Part shown: piece by piece, positions 12,395 through 24,387 of the stretch
How the letters are laid out: every line of letters starts with the position of its first letter
Position numbering within the stretch: position 1 is the first letter of the stretch
Assembly: GCF_001540865.1 (NCBI RefSeq)
Contig: NC_033628.1
Coordinates: 13,284,735-13,348,734 of the forward strand
Source: Ananas comosus
Taxonomy: Eukaryota; Streptophyta; Magnoliopsida; Poales; Bromeliaceae
Direction of reading: 5' to 3'
Length of the DNA stretch: 64,000 nt
Notes under the pieces: generated by a model
Seen by the model: the letters and a program-made list of their open reading frames with translations, nothing else
Databases searched by the model: none
Told to the model about the DNA's origin: nothing
Position numbers and translations under genes: made by a program

Positions 12395-12935
12395 AAGGCT
12401 GCCCACTGTGGACAACCTTCTTAAAAAGGGATGGGCAGGTAACAGTGGATGTGTCACGTATGGCGTTGATCTGGAGAGTGTAGACCATTTGTTGGTGAAA
12501 TACGTGGTTAGCAAGTTTTTTTTTTTTATTTCCATCCTTGACGAGTCTTACATCTGCCCCACTAGTGTGGATGTCATTTCCGTCTTTGAAGAGCTATCGG
12601 GGAGGGGGTCGCCGTCTGAGACTCTGAAGCCTCAGACACCTGTGGCGGCCCTGTGGTGGACAATGTGGTGCGAGAGGAATAATGTCATTTTTCGAAACCT
12701 TCCCATAAATGCTATCTCTATGGCAAATCGTATTAGAGCACTGGCGAAGGAGTGGACCGATTTTTGTAGAGTTGGGTGAGTCCTTTTTTTTTCTTTTCTT
12801 TTTTTTTTGTTCAGCTCTTTTTTTTAGTTCCTATTTTGTTTAGTTTTGCCGCTTCCTGAGGGCTTAACTGCCTCACACTATGTAGTTAAATTCATTTAAC
12901 TAATAAATGAAGTAGATAGTGTGCTACCTTTCTCT
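12395..12935 (+). mobile_element. LINE 3' fragment with zinc-binding RT tail (zf-RVT)
   Basis: The frame 12408-12779 contains DNLLKKGWAGNSGCVTYGVD...VDHLLVKY, then AALWWTMWCERNNVIFRN and a closing AKEWTDF. This is the C-terminal zf-RVT and tail region typical of plant L1-type LINE reverse transcriptases. The cysteine expected in DHLLVKC is Tyr here, and a poly-T run disturbs the middle, so it is inactive. It lacks the RT and endonuclease domains (5'-truncated). After the stop come a pyrimidine-rich 3' UTR and an end resembling GTGCTACCTTTCTC, like the 3' ends of other copies in the window. Confidence 0.8.
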
Positions 12936-12937
<2 letters not shown>

Positions 12938-12974
<37 letters not shown>

Positions 12975-13020
12975 GAGCTAGGATACTTTTAGAAGCACCA
13001 CCCACTTGGTGCTTCTAAGN
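12938..13020. mobile_element. TA-flanked MITE fragment ending at a lone N
   Basis: A TA run is followed by GAGCTAGGATACTTTTAGAAG and a short palindrome (AGAAGCACC / GGTGCTTCT). These match the end of the MITE at 34965-35168. The copy is cut by the N at 13020, so the rest may be lost at an assembly join. Confidence 0.6.
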
Positions 13021-13424
13021 CTCCTGGGTAAGATCCTAATAGTCAAAAATAGAAAGGGATTAAGTTAAGTGAGCCAAACAGCGGTTAAATCGAGAGATCA
13101 TTCGGAAATAAAGAATTAGGAAAAGTAGATTTAACTGCTTGCAAATAACCAAAGTTCTAGTCAAATTAAAGTACCCCCCTATGGTTTGTCAAACCATTTG
13201 TTGGAAAAAAAAGACTAGTAGGTTACCATTTTCGTAGTTAGTTGAAACCATTTAATGCGGAGGATAATAGTGTGTCAAAAACAAAAGGTGCAAAAACTGC
13301 TCTATGGGAGTGGTGTTAATTGGCCCCTCTAAGCCATAAGCATTGTTTTTTTTTTTTTTTTTTTGAGAATAGTTTAAGGATAAAGAAAAGGGTAAACAAT
13401 TAAAAAATCGAGAGAAAGAAAATT

Positions 13425-13545
13425 CTGTTTTTTTTTTTTTTTTTTTGAGAATAAGGTAGCAAAGCTACCTGCTTCATTCATTAAGCAAAATGAACTAGGC
13501 GTATATGTTGGAGGCAACTAAGGCCTTCTGGAGTAACTGGGAGAA
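13425..13545 (-). mobile_element. LINE 3'-end relic
   Basis: On the minus strand this is a short LINE 3' end: a UTR piece, the hairpin GGTAGC-AAA-GCTACC, then a poly-A tail (the T run at 13427-13446). It is dead on arrival, truncated to about 100 bases. It belongs to the same family as the tails at 12395-12935 and 36161-37640. Confidence 0.6.
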
Positions 13546-14433
13546 AAAAAAAAAAAGATAAAAACGAAAACAAAACAGTAAACAAAAACAAAAAAATATA
13601 TATGTTTATGCTTTTATATCACATCCTTTTCAAGAAGCAAATTTGTCAAGGGATTGATCTTTGAAGAGATTAGCTTGGCTTCATCGAGTCCTTTTTGTCA
13701 ATTGCTTTTGGCACTTCTACAAAATTGAATAGTACATGATTATTTAACTCCGAATTCACAAGCACTATCCACTTAGGTGATTATTTAGCTTACCTTTAAG
13801 TAATTGTTGTGTGTTTGACATGCAGATGTTTAATCGTCATCACTATAATAAAAAATTGAATTTGATTTCCTAAGTTTTGAAAATAAAAAGTTTAAATTAG
13901 AAGTTAATTTCAGCTTCAACTTCGCATAAAAAATACTACTTAAAGAACTTGCACTAAGTTAAACAAACTCAAATAAAATTCGAATGCATAAAAAATGCCC
14001 CTTTTTTATCCCCTTTTAACTTTTGCCCGAAATGCCAATGCATAGTTAAGGCCCGGCAATCCCATTCGATCGGGAGTACTTAATAAATTTGACACCAACA
14101 TATATCTTCTCAATGACAAGATTTTCCAAACCAATGATATCACATTGTGTTTGTACACAATCAAACATCCTGCACATGCATTTTACCAATTTTAGTAATG
14201 AGATATCTAATTAACTACATGCTGTGCCTATTTCATAACTCATGAGCTTAATATCGATTAAAATGGTGACAAAAAACAATCTAGACCCCCTATTTGCAAA
14301 GCATCTATCTATTTATATTAAACTCAAAGCTGTAACTACAATTTCTATAGTTAGACACTGAGGTTAGAGCTCACTGACCATTTAAATCTAGAATATCTTT
14401 TCTTTTTTGAGAAACAGAGCTTCATTTATTGAA

Positions 14434-14790
14434 GGGAAAACTTCAAAAACACCCCCTGTGGTTTCATCGTTTCTCACTTTGCCCCCCTGTGGTTTAAAAT
14501 GTATCAAATTGCACCCCTGTGGTTTCGTTTTTATCTTTTCAGTAGTTTTTTTGTTAATATTTCATTAAATTATATACAAAAAACTTCAGATACCCATCTA
14601 GATTTATCAAATATACACTTTAGTACCCTTTAATTTTAATTTTATCACTGATTTAAGAAAAAAAAATAATAAAATTTGATAAGAAAAAGAAAAAAAAGAA
14701 ACCACAGGGCGGCAAATTGATACATTTTAAACCACAGGGGAGTAAAGTGAAAAACTATGAAACCACAGGGGGTGTTTTTGAAGTTTTCCC
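14434..14790. mobile_element. MULE-type MITE with 9-bp target duplication
   Basis: A 357-bp non-coding element begins GGGAAAACTTCAAAAACACC and ends with the inverted copy. The terminal inverted repeats extend through internal CCTGTGGTTT motifs that recur inside. The flanks carry the direct repeat TTTATTGAA at 14425-14433 and 14791-14799. A 9-bp target duplication is characteristic of Mutator-like transposition. It sits inside text resembling a LINE 3' end (GAGAAACAGAGCTTCATTTATT). Confidence 0.85.
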
Positions 14791-15008
14791 TTTATTGAAA
14801 GAGTGAAACATTTGGAATATCTTGCCACTGGTTTGAGGGCGTTATTGTAATTGGAGGCAAAACTGATGTCTACAAAAGGGAATAGAGAAAGCATTGATGT
14901 GGAAATAATGGGGAAACAAGTAGGAGAGCATTGGGAATAAATTAATGGGAAAACGAGGGTTCCTTGCAATTAACGCATCTTAGGCTTTGCCTCGGATGGA
15001 GGCTCGGA

Positions 15009-15053
15009 TCAGAGAGAGAGAGAGAGAGACTTTTGAGCGGATAAGAACGCCCC

Positions 15054-15094
<41 letters not shown>

Positions 15095-15114
15095 GCACAT
15101 TTTTTTTTTTTCTT

Positions 15115-15154
<40 letters not shown>

Positions 15155-15204
15155 GCACATTTTTTTTTTTTCTTTCTATCTCTCTCTCTCTCTCTCTCTC
15201 TACA
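15009..15204. repeat. CT microsatellites with a tandemly repeated spacer, upstream of PLATZ
   Basis: Long (CT)n tracts are separated by the same spacer twice (CGCGCACAT plus a T run plus CTTTCTATC, at about 15092-15120 and 15152-15180). This is a tandem duplication of a roughly 60-bp unit within the probable promoter or 5' UTR of the PLATZ gene. The apparent long frames through it are repeat translations, not genes. Confidence 0.85.
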
Positions 15205-15495
15205 CCTATCACTGCTACTAAATACTACTAATACCACATCACCACATAAGGAGGAAGAGGGAAAAAAAGAAAAAAAAAGAAAAAGAAAAAGTCTACAAAG
15301 ACTTCTCCTCCCCAACCCCAATCTCTCCCCCACTATCCATTGCCTCTTCCTCTTCCTCTTCCTCTTCCTCTTCTGCGCCTCTCAATACTTTTTCTTTTTC
15401 TTTTCCAATCCCAAAAGAGGGATTTTTGGAGGAAGAAACTGGCGATCGACCACGAATCCCCCTTCAAAGAGCTCAAACTCAGGAGCAGGAACGCA

Positions 15496-16786
15496 ATGGT
15501 GAGATGCGAGTCCCTCTCCCGCTTCCTCTCTCTGTTTCCCTTCTCTTTTGTGCAACTCGTTGCTGATGATGAGGTGTGCAATGTTGGGTTTGCGCTTTGC
15601 AGGGAGCGGCGGCGGAGGAGGAGGAGGATCAGCGGTGGCCGCCGTGGCTGAAGCCGCTGCTGGCGACGCGCTTCTTCGGGCATTGCAAGCTGCACGCCGA
15701 CGCGCACAAGAACGAGTGCAATATGTACTGCCTCGACTGCATGAACGGCGCGCTCTGCTCTCTCTGCCTCGCCTACCACCGCGACCACCGCGCCATCCAG
15801 GTACCTCTACCCTTTTTTTCCACCTCCCCTGTTTTTTCTTTAAATATCTCAATCAATCAATCAATCATGTGGGTTTCTCTGGATCCTCTGTTATGCTCCC
15901 TCCTCCATTTTACCCCCCCTCCCCTTTTTTTTTTTTTGCTTTTCTATAATTTTCTCTGGATCCTCTGTTTTTTAAACCCTTTAATTGTTTTCCCCCATTC
16001 GGCTTTTACCATCGTCAGGAAATTGGCTTTATCGGATTTTCTGTGGGTGTTCTTGAGCAATGCACTGACTTTGTTGTCTCTCTCTCTCTGTATCTATCTA
16101 ACTGTGTGTGTGTATATATATATATAGAAAGAGAGAGAAAAAGAGAGAAAGAGAGAGAAAGAGATTGTATAGATGAGTTGAATTTGATTGTATTTGTTTT
16201 GGTGCAGATAAGGAGGTCGTCGTACCACGACGTGATCAGGGTGTCGGAGATTCAGAAGGTGTTGGATATAAGCGGGGTTCAGACCTACATCATCAACAGC
16301 GCCCGCGTCGTCTTCCTCAACGAGCGCCCGCAGCCGCGCCCCGGCAAGGGCGTCACCAACACCTGCGAGGTCTGCGACCGCAGCCTCCTCGACTCCTTCC
16401 GCTTCTGCTCCCTCGGCTGCAAGGTCCCAACTTCCTCCTCTTCTTAATTATCTCAATCCAATCCGATTCATTTCATTAGTTCTCCATCGAAATGCTCACG
16501 ATTACTGTTTGGTATTTTAATACCATTTGCTCAGATCGAAGGGAGCTCCAATAACAATGACTATGATGCCAAGAAGAAGAAGATGAAGAAAAAGAAGCCC
16601 GCCGCGTCGACGTCGGACTCCGACGAGTCCTACACGAGCACCAGCCGCGGGAGCGAGAAGAGCAGCGTGGTGCAGAGCTTCACTCCCTCGACCCCGCCGC
16701 CGACGTCCATCAGCTACCGCTCCGCGAAACGGCGCAAGGGGATCCCCCACCGAGCCCCCTTTGGGAGCCTCATCCTCGAGTTCTAA
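15496..16786 (+). CDS. PLATZ zinc-binding transcription factor
   Basis: Four exons are inferred: 15496-15498 (the ATG alone), 15603-15800, 16208-16423 and 16535-16786, giving 222 residues in phase. The N-terminus runs into [17 protein letters not shown], then [19 protein letters not shown], with HxxHR (YHRDHRA), then [15 protein letters not shown] and [20 protein letters not shown]. These Cys/His clusters define the plant PLATZ family (plant AT-rich sequence and zinc-binding proteins), nuclear factors that bind A/T-rich DNA and usually repress transcription. The tail is Lys/Ser-rich with [14 protein letters not shown], a common PLATZ ending. All introns have GT-AG ends. The start choice depends on ATG|GTGAG splicing to GGAGCGGCG. 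The family call is firm; the member is not identified. Confidence 0.93.
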
Positions 16787-16829
16787 GCCACCACCCCCTT
16801 TATACACACACATACCTATATAGATATAG

Positions 16830-16860
<31 letters not shown>

Positions 16861-17880
16861 AATGAGTAATAACATAGCTCATAAGCCACACACACTCTCT
16901 CTATCTTCCTCCCCCGCCCCCTCCCTCTCTTCGTCTGATGTTCATAACAAAAGCACTCTGAGCTGCTTTGTGTGGAGGCCGGTGCTTCGTGTTTACCCTT
17001 CAATTCCAAGTTCATGGAGAGAAGAAACAGAAGAGAAGAGAAGAGAAGAGGAGGAAAAAATAACAGGTTATGTTAAATTAGGCTTTGGAAACATAGTTAT
17101 GAGATATAGTCCACTGTAATCATCATAATAATGTGAGGGAGATGTTTAGTATTACTTGTGCTGTTGTTACATATCATGAAGAATGTAGAAGCGATAAAAC
17201 AGTATCAGCCTAGTATAGGAAGTTGGCACTACTTAATAACTAAGTTTTGTGATAGTTTTTTTTTCTTTTTTTTAAGCTCCTTTGTTTACTTTTTAAAAAA
17301 TGTAAATATGAAGAGAGAAGGTAATAAGTTGATGTTTATATGGATGGTTGTGTAATGAAAGTAATAACTCCCTTCTGCTTTAATGGCCGTGGAATTGTGC
17401 TATCAAATTTCATATGTAATGTTGTAACAAACTTGTCGCCTTTTTTGTGGTCCTTTCATTCACATGACTAATGAATGAGAAGTATGTTTAGATTCTGAAA
17501 AGTTATATCTATATATATATTTAGGAAATTGATTTTAGAGAAACTGTTTAAAATTAAATTTGAGTTTTTTTTTTTTTTTTCGCTCTCTGCTTTTAGTTTA
17601 TTAATTTTCTAATTGGAAAGGAGCTTTTGGCAAAGTCGTAAAGAGTGAGGACGTAGTGGATGTCGACACAGGAGAAGAAGAAGAAGAAGAAGAAGAGGAA
17701 TGGTGTCAGTTCGATAGTGGGGAAGGAACTTAGGAGCAAGAAGCGTCTCGTTCTCTAGATGAGCTATTTAATACGATATTAAAATTTAAATTGAAAAAAT
17801 TTAAACTCAAATAAAATGTAACATTTAAATATACAACAATTTAAATTGAACGGTTGATTAATTTGTATTAGTAAGATTTT
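16787..17880. other. 3' flank of PLATZ gene and intergenic DNA
   Basis: This contains a TA/GA-rich microsatellite (about 16815-16856), an AGAAG purine run (17020-17060) and a GAA run (about 17672-17696). No further coding region is recognised. Confidence 0.5.
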
Positions 17881-17889
17881 AGTGAAGTG

Positions 17890-18830
17890 GCATCCTCGAT
17901 TAAGTCGCGTTGATAACAGCGAGAGAACGGAGTGGCCGATGCGTACGCGTTGTGGCATCAGGGCGGGGAGGATTAGGAGTTGTGGCGCGAACTGTTCCAC
18001 TCGCTTTCGTGGGGCCCACCACTGGTCCCGTGGTTCTCGGTGCATTGCGCGCGTGTGAAATCGCCACGCGTGGCGTCCAATGGTATGTACCTACGTGGCC
18101 GCTTGTCATTGGATGGGAGGCTAGGTAAACCTGTTTCATGCCGACTTCCCTCCAAGAAACCGTTCCCTGCACCTGGTGTATCTTTCCATGTCGATCATAA
18201 CACCGCGCAGTTATCGCTCCACGCAGCGGAGGCCTAAAATTCTGATTTTAACCTATTTTTAAAAAATTATTTCTTATTTTTATAATATCAATATTGGTAA
18301 TTATTATAACAATAATTAAATATCTTTGTATGGCGCATTGAGTTGTACGGATGCACCGGGTGCAGGGATGTTAGTGTTTATTTTCCAGCTGACCGGTTCT
18401 CGTGTAGCCGCCTTTATCTTGTCACGGCTTTTGACTTCGCTATTCATCGATTGACACGTGGGACCCACCCGCCGTGCGATCCACGCTGGACGGCCCTGAT
18501 ACGGTCGCCAAGTTGGAAAACTCGCGCACGGAACTCGCTTTACGTGGGTGCGCGATCCGGTACAAGTCTCGAAGTACAATCTCCATCTAACGGATATTAC
18601 ACGACGCCGCCACGTGGCGGCAGGCCATTGTCCCGATAGATGCTTGCTGTTTCGCGCGGGGTCGCTGTTCCAAGTCGCCGACCTGGCGTCGCCGTCGTTG
18701 TCGCGTTCCACTTGGGAAGCTCCAGCCAATAGGACGCGGCCGCGTGTCCCTCGCGTGACGCACAAACACCCGGGAATTCCTCACTGCATCCCGGGAATTC
18801 TTCGTTGTGGAAAAATATTCGCCTTTTAAT
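17890..18830. promoter_or_regulatory. CpG-rich non-coding island with promoter-like motifs
   Basis: Two GC/CpG-rich stretches (17890-18240 and 18330-18830) are set in AT-rich DNA. They contain ACGT cores (CACGTGGGACC near 18455, GCCACGTGGCGG near 18610), GGCCCA-type boxes and CCAAT motifs. Open frames on both strands are short, mutually overlapping and lack recognisable domains. It looks like an unmethylated promoter-type region, but I see no gene starting from it in the window. Function is inferred only from composition and motifs. Confidence 0.35.
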
Positions 18831-21800
18831 AATATTTCTTAGGACGATTCCCCCTACCCTTCACTCCCCAAAACGCGATTCCCACAATTTTTTTATTTCC
18901 TTTTTTTAAATTTTCTTTTTCTTTCCTCTCAAACCAAATTTACTGCAACTAGAGTGTGCCCAAAGTTTTAATGTATCATTGAATTTTATCACTCATCTTC
19001 GGAAACAATAGTTGAAACTTTTTGTAAAACATAATTACTATTATTCTGCGCAGCACATTAAAGTATAGATATATATATATATAGTTACACCGGAAGATTA
19101 CCAGAGAGCTCTCCCAACACGAACGGGTGGGCCCCAAAGCTCAACCGCCTCATCTGCCTAAGCCATGATGTCATTTGCTAGCTAACCCTCGTCTTTAATT
19201 ATCAATGTAATTACCAAATTAACCGCATAACCCTAATCTTCTGCAGTGTGGGCCGCCGCTCCATCTGCTGTGGGCCGGAATTTACGACGGCCCCCGCACA
19301 ACGGGTCGATGTCATTCTACGGCCGGCTTTTTTTGTCGGTTAATGCCGATGTGGATCACGGGTTAGGTTCGTGACGAACTAATTAGTACTAATCTACTAA
19401 GTAAATTTACTTAGGTAGATCTTCTTCTTTTCTTTTCTTTTTTGGCCTAAGAATGTGACAGCAACAAGGGTCCATTAAGTGTACTTGGCCTTCCTTTATA
19501 TAGTGGTAGGCCATAGTAGTTCTATATATTTAGCTCTTTTGTATTCCTTTAAAATTTCTTATGTATATTGGTATGGCAAAGCATTGAAAAGCTACTTTTT
19601 GCTCTTTATTTTGTGGCAATATGTGGGTGGGTGGAGATATGGGTTGATGAGCACCAAAACATCTAAAGGTGTCAAAAAATATATATACAAATCAAAAAAG
19701 AAAAAAAGATTAGAGAAGTAGTGACAAGTGATGAATGTCGTGCTGAAATATTGGGAGCCGAGTGATTAGGAGTGATTATGTACACCTCTCTTGTTTGTGG
19801 GGTTATTTGTATCTATCTCTGTTTAAATAATATAATAATTGGGATTTAATTGGAAGTGGAATAAGAAAAGAGAAAGCACGTGTTACTTACAAAAGTAGGA
19901 TTCCTCTTACTAAGAAAAACGCGTTCACATTACAACTTGCTGCATAATTACATTGCAAAATTTAGCACGCAAATGGATGCTGTGGTGCTAAATATACATC
20001 TTTAGTCAGCTTGTACATACTGCTGCTCTAAACAGTGGGCCAAGAGGTTGACCTAAATTCAAATCCCGCTTCATGCCAGATGGTTTGTGTGCCCTGCAGC
20101 CCTGCAGGCTTTTTTCTCAAAATTCTATATATATATATATATATATATATAAGGAGAAAGTTCGGCTGTGGTACTTTTAAAAGTATTAAGTATTTGATAT
20201 TTGTAAATTTTTCATTATTAGATCTATTCGTCTGACCATTTTCATTCCTTAAATTATTCTATTCCACTCACTCGATTCTTGGATACCACTATCATCGTAA
20301 TTTTACAAATCTTTATCTAAAAGTCGAATGCCTACAAACACTAATTACTTCGTATTTTTAAAAGTATAGAAGTTCAATAAGAGCGAGAAAGAAATTAAGA
20401 ACATGCTATTTTTCTCCTTCTTTGATTTTTTCTTTTAAAAACTTAACTAAAAATGTAAGGTAATTAGATTTCGAAAATCAGACCTCGAGAACTAACTATC
20501 GGGCCTTTTTATCTAAAAATTTTAAAGGCAATACATGAATTCTTGAATCTTGTAGAGTTGCATACATTGATACATGTGAGAAACAAGGTACGTTCACGAA
20601 GAACATATGTATTCACAACATTTATATCGGCTCTATTTGTATGTATGAATATTTTGTTTGGTGTATTTCTTTAATTTATTTAAAAAAATTGTGCGTTTGA
20701 TTGATAAGTATTTTGATCAAATATTTAGAATTGGATACAAATTTCAACCTTCACGTCATATTTTTGAATAAAATAAATTATCTCATAGGTGAAATGTGCA
20801 CTATCTTTTTAAATTATATACAACAAGAGTCTTGAAGGAGCAAAAATCAAACTCTTTACTGACAATAATACTATAAAATACTTATGCAGAATAAGTTATT
20901 CTTGAATTAATGGAATAACATAATGCGAGATCCAAACGGGACCTTAATTTTATGTTTATATAGACGAAATTTTGCATTGGTGTGATTATTATTCAAAAGA
21001 TTGATCTTTTGAATAATACAATGTTATAGCTAATTCTACATCTCTTCGTTCATATTAGATCATGAGTTCAACTCCGAATTGAGTTAGAATATTTCTAAAA
21101 GCACTAACGGATTGGTGCTTCTAGATTTGTATCCCTTGGATGGAGGTGTTGTAAGGCTAGGATGATAGTAGCCCACTTTGGTTGAGTGGTGGTAGGTGAA
21201 ATAGTATTTGATCTCAGAGTTACTAACAGTTGAGAGGTAGATCTAAGAGTTAGAAATCTAAAAACACCAATGGATCGGTACTTTTAGATGTATTATAGCT
21301 TAGTTCGTTCAACGCCCAACTTTAATATTTCACAGGTTAAATTTTTGTACTATATAATTGGTTAAATGTCTATCTCCTACATTATATATGCATATAATTA
21401 GTTTTTTTGGTACCAACTCAATTTTTTACGCAACAGTGACAAAAACGTGCAAAAAATTACTTTCACGTGGATTAAAATTAATGCATACCATAATTTCTCC
21501 GGTGTCCTTAGAGGAGACTGGTGTGTCCACCAGCACGTGCCGAGAAATGATCCCAAACTGGACTGTTTTAAATGGGATTTGGATTATATCCATTTAACTC
21601 CTATTGTTTCCATTAGCTTAGATGGTGGGCCTAACTATTGGGCCGGGCTATGTCTAGCTCTCATTTTAAACTCGAGGCCCAAATCTTGGTCTAAGCCCGA
21701 ACCAACTCTGACTCGAAAAGATAATCTTAGAGAACTCAAAAGCAAAGATACCCTGAGATTCAAATATCTTATATGAAGAAACTATTTAGTGATTTAGTTG

Positions 21801-22600
21801 TTACGCATGCGTCGGTGATTCGAGCTTTGCCGTAAGCTTAAATTTGGAGCTTCGTGCCCCAAAACTTGAGCTACTATGTATAGATTGTGCCAGCATAGTT
21901 TGTTATACAAGTGATTAACTAGACCGCACTCTAATTAACCTCGTCCAAGGCTCCTCTTGGGATTGCGAGAAAACTGGGGCGCATAGGGTCAAAATACTAC
22001 AAAACATATTTCATTTATTCTCGTACGTGACATCACAGTGAGTCAGTTATGATATATTTTCTAAAATTTCATTGAAAAATAAATAAGTTTATTGTTATAT
22101 ATTTTTGTTCTAATTCTACTGAGTCTAGCCCGAGAAAGTTAGCCTAGCCTAATTCTCATAAATGTTCCATTTAACGTTGTCTTATATATTGAGCTCGAAT
22201 GACAATGTACACTGCACAAATTGGAACACATGACCTAGTCAGAATCTTTTTGCTTTTTGTTCTTATTACTTGTTAAGCCAAGCTGATAATTTTTCATTTT
22301 TAATATAAAACAATTTATTCTCTGTAGAATAGAAAACCACTGGAATAAAAAATTATGACAAAACCACAAAAATAAATTGAGATAACAAAAAATATATAGC
22401 TATCTCAAGCCTTTAACTTTCCACCTCAACTTTCCTCTTTACAGCAGCACCGTCTCTGATCACAACTTCACTACTTTAATTAGCATCTTCTTCAACATTA
22501 TCCCCACGTACTCCACCACAAATTAACCACTGCGTACGTACGCTTACAGAATAAAACACCCCCTAATTAATTAGTCATTTAACATCATGCAACAAATTTA
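18831..22600. other. Intergenic region
   Basis: AT-rich, with TA microsatellites (19070-19084, 20126-20152) and MITE-like copies at about 20150-20370 and 21085-21300. No gene is recognised. Confidence 0.5.
21085..21300. mobile_element. MITE of the (AGAATA..TCTAAAAGCAC) family
   Basis: It opens AGAATATTTCTAAAAGCAC and closes TACTTTTAGATGTATT, with the shared interior GTGAAATAGTATTTGATC. The order and motifs match the copy at 34965-35168. It is non-coding and about 215 bp long. Confidence 0.6.
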
Positions 22601-22625
22601 CGCGCACTAGTGCTAGATGGAACTG

Positions 22626-22937
22626 CTACGTATATCCCTGCTTGTACCGTCGGAAGATGTCGTCGGTCTTGGCAGCGCGGAAGGCGTAGCAGCCCATGGC
22701 GTAGACGGTGATGAGCGCAATGAGGGCGGCCACGAGGAGGAGGTCGGCGCGGCGCCACTCGCGCCGCAGGTTGGCGAGCAGGCCGGCCTTGCAGGAGGAG
22801 CAGGAGTAGCACAGCTGCATCTGGTCGTTGCTCCACAGCACGCAGTCGACGTCGGAAGCCGTGTCGATCGGGCTGATCCAGTACGTCGGGTTCACGAACG
22901 TGTAGCCGCAGCGCGTTGGCGGCTTGCAGCATCCGGA
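22626..22937 (-). CDS. Tetraspanin, exon 2 (C-terminal part)
   Basis: This is the C-terminal 103 residues of a plant tetraspanin (TET / senescence-associated family). It begins SGCCKPPTRCGYTF, followed by NPTYWISPIDTASDVDC and CYSCSSCKAGLLANL, then the fourth transmembrane helix (LLLVAALIALITVYAMGCYA) and a cytosolic tail ending YKQGYT. The cysteines of GCCK, DC, CYSC and C belong to the large extracellular loop. The acceptor is ATCAG just before TCCGG. Exon 1 should lie upstream but is found only in mirror order at 26567-27064. With it, the protein is 269 residues, normal for plant tetraspanins. Tetraspanins organise plasma-membrane protein domains. Confidence 0.93.
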   Translation of the reverse strand, partial: SGCCKPPTRCGYTFVNPTYWISPIDTASDVDCVLWSNDQMQLCYSCSSCKAGLLANLRREWRRADLLLVAALIALITVYAMGCYAFRAAKTDDIFRRYKQGYT

Positions 22938-24387
22938 CTGATCATAAAAGAAAGAGAAAAAAAAATTGAAATAAAAAAATGATGCAAATGCGCGAAATTG
23001 TTCTACACTGACTGAGTCACAATCTTTTCTTTACGTAAAAATTGAATGATTTATGTTGTTTTAAGATGTGCACATGCATTTGGTGCATGGGCCGTGGGCC
23101 TCTCAAACTCAAGCAAGNTTTTACATGCATCGAGTTGGTTATAGTCACATATTGTTGTCATACGAGGATATGAACACCGGCCCATGATTAACGTTAATAT
23201 AAGACTTCTCTAGCTACGTTACACATGCAAGTAAACGTTAATGTCGTAGTCGAGTCTTTGAGAGGTAAGTATGAGATTTTTACACTGTTTGCGTGCTAAC
23301 GTCCACCTTCTTCCTACGTCAAACTGTTGCCATCTGCTGTAACGGCGTCGCCAAGTGGTGTAGTAGAGCAACTAACTACGACTCTACCGAAGCTAGCCCG
23401 TTATTCTGCCTCAGTATCATTTGACTAACTCTAGATTAATTGGCTTGGTACTGTAGGAGAAATTAGTACGGAAGCAGAACAGGAGTTAAGTTGAACAATT
23501 AGGAATACACATCGAATAGAATAGAATAGAATAGAATAGAATAGAATAGATATATTATCCGGGGGTAACATATCAAACGAGCCAGCACCTACGTGCTCGA
23601 TCCAGGTCAAGAGCTATAAAACGTCCGGAATACTACCGGGTATTAGCGGCAGTACGTTATTGTTCCAACAAAAACATCGTAATGATCCAATCGACACAAC
23701 TTCAATCGAAAGACATTACTCATAATATTAAACTACACCGGAATAAACTCATGAGAAGTAAGAAACCAATCGAACGATTCTTATATATATATATATATCT
23801 CTCTCTCTCTCTCTCAATCTGACTTTATTATAACTATCACAAACTGAAAAAAATGATGGTTTAAAAGTTGGGAATTACTTTTTAACATTCCAATGTTACT
23901 ATAGTCAGGGAATCTTAACTCATCAAAGGTAACTTAATATTATAAATTAAATTATCAATCTTTACTAGTTTTTTTAATTAGTCTTCTGATTTTTGAACTA
24001 TCATTTTCTATGTATTTGTAGCCGGGTTCACTTAACCCCGGGTGCTTGCCGGGGTATCTCGACTAACCGGGTAAACTAATTGAGCACCAGGGCGTGGACC
24101 GTCACCACGTTAGTGTCTAACGTACTGTATCGTTAGTCATAGTCGAAAAGAAAAAAAGGAAAAAAAAAAAAAAAAAACAAGAGGGAGGTTTAGTTATGGA
24201 GTACTTATATCTACGACTCTAAAATTTTCAAATGTAGAATTTTTTTTCTTTTTTTTTTATGTCATTGTCTATGGATGTAACATTGACTTAAAACGAGTAT
24301 GAATTTTGTGAGAATGATCAAATATTTTTTTTTTCTTTTTTTTTCTTCTTCTTCAATTTAAGGACGACGTACGATGCATGAGTAATT

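Noticed and set aside
14980..15502. Long Leu/Ser and Glu/Arg frames at 15.0-15.5 kb
   Set aside because: Translations of CT/GA microsatellites.
17900..18829. Coding genes in the CpG-rich island
   Set aside because: The frames are short, present on both strands and explained by low stop density in GC-rich DNA.
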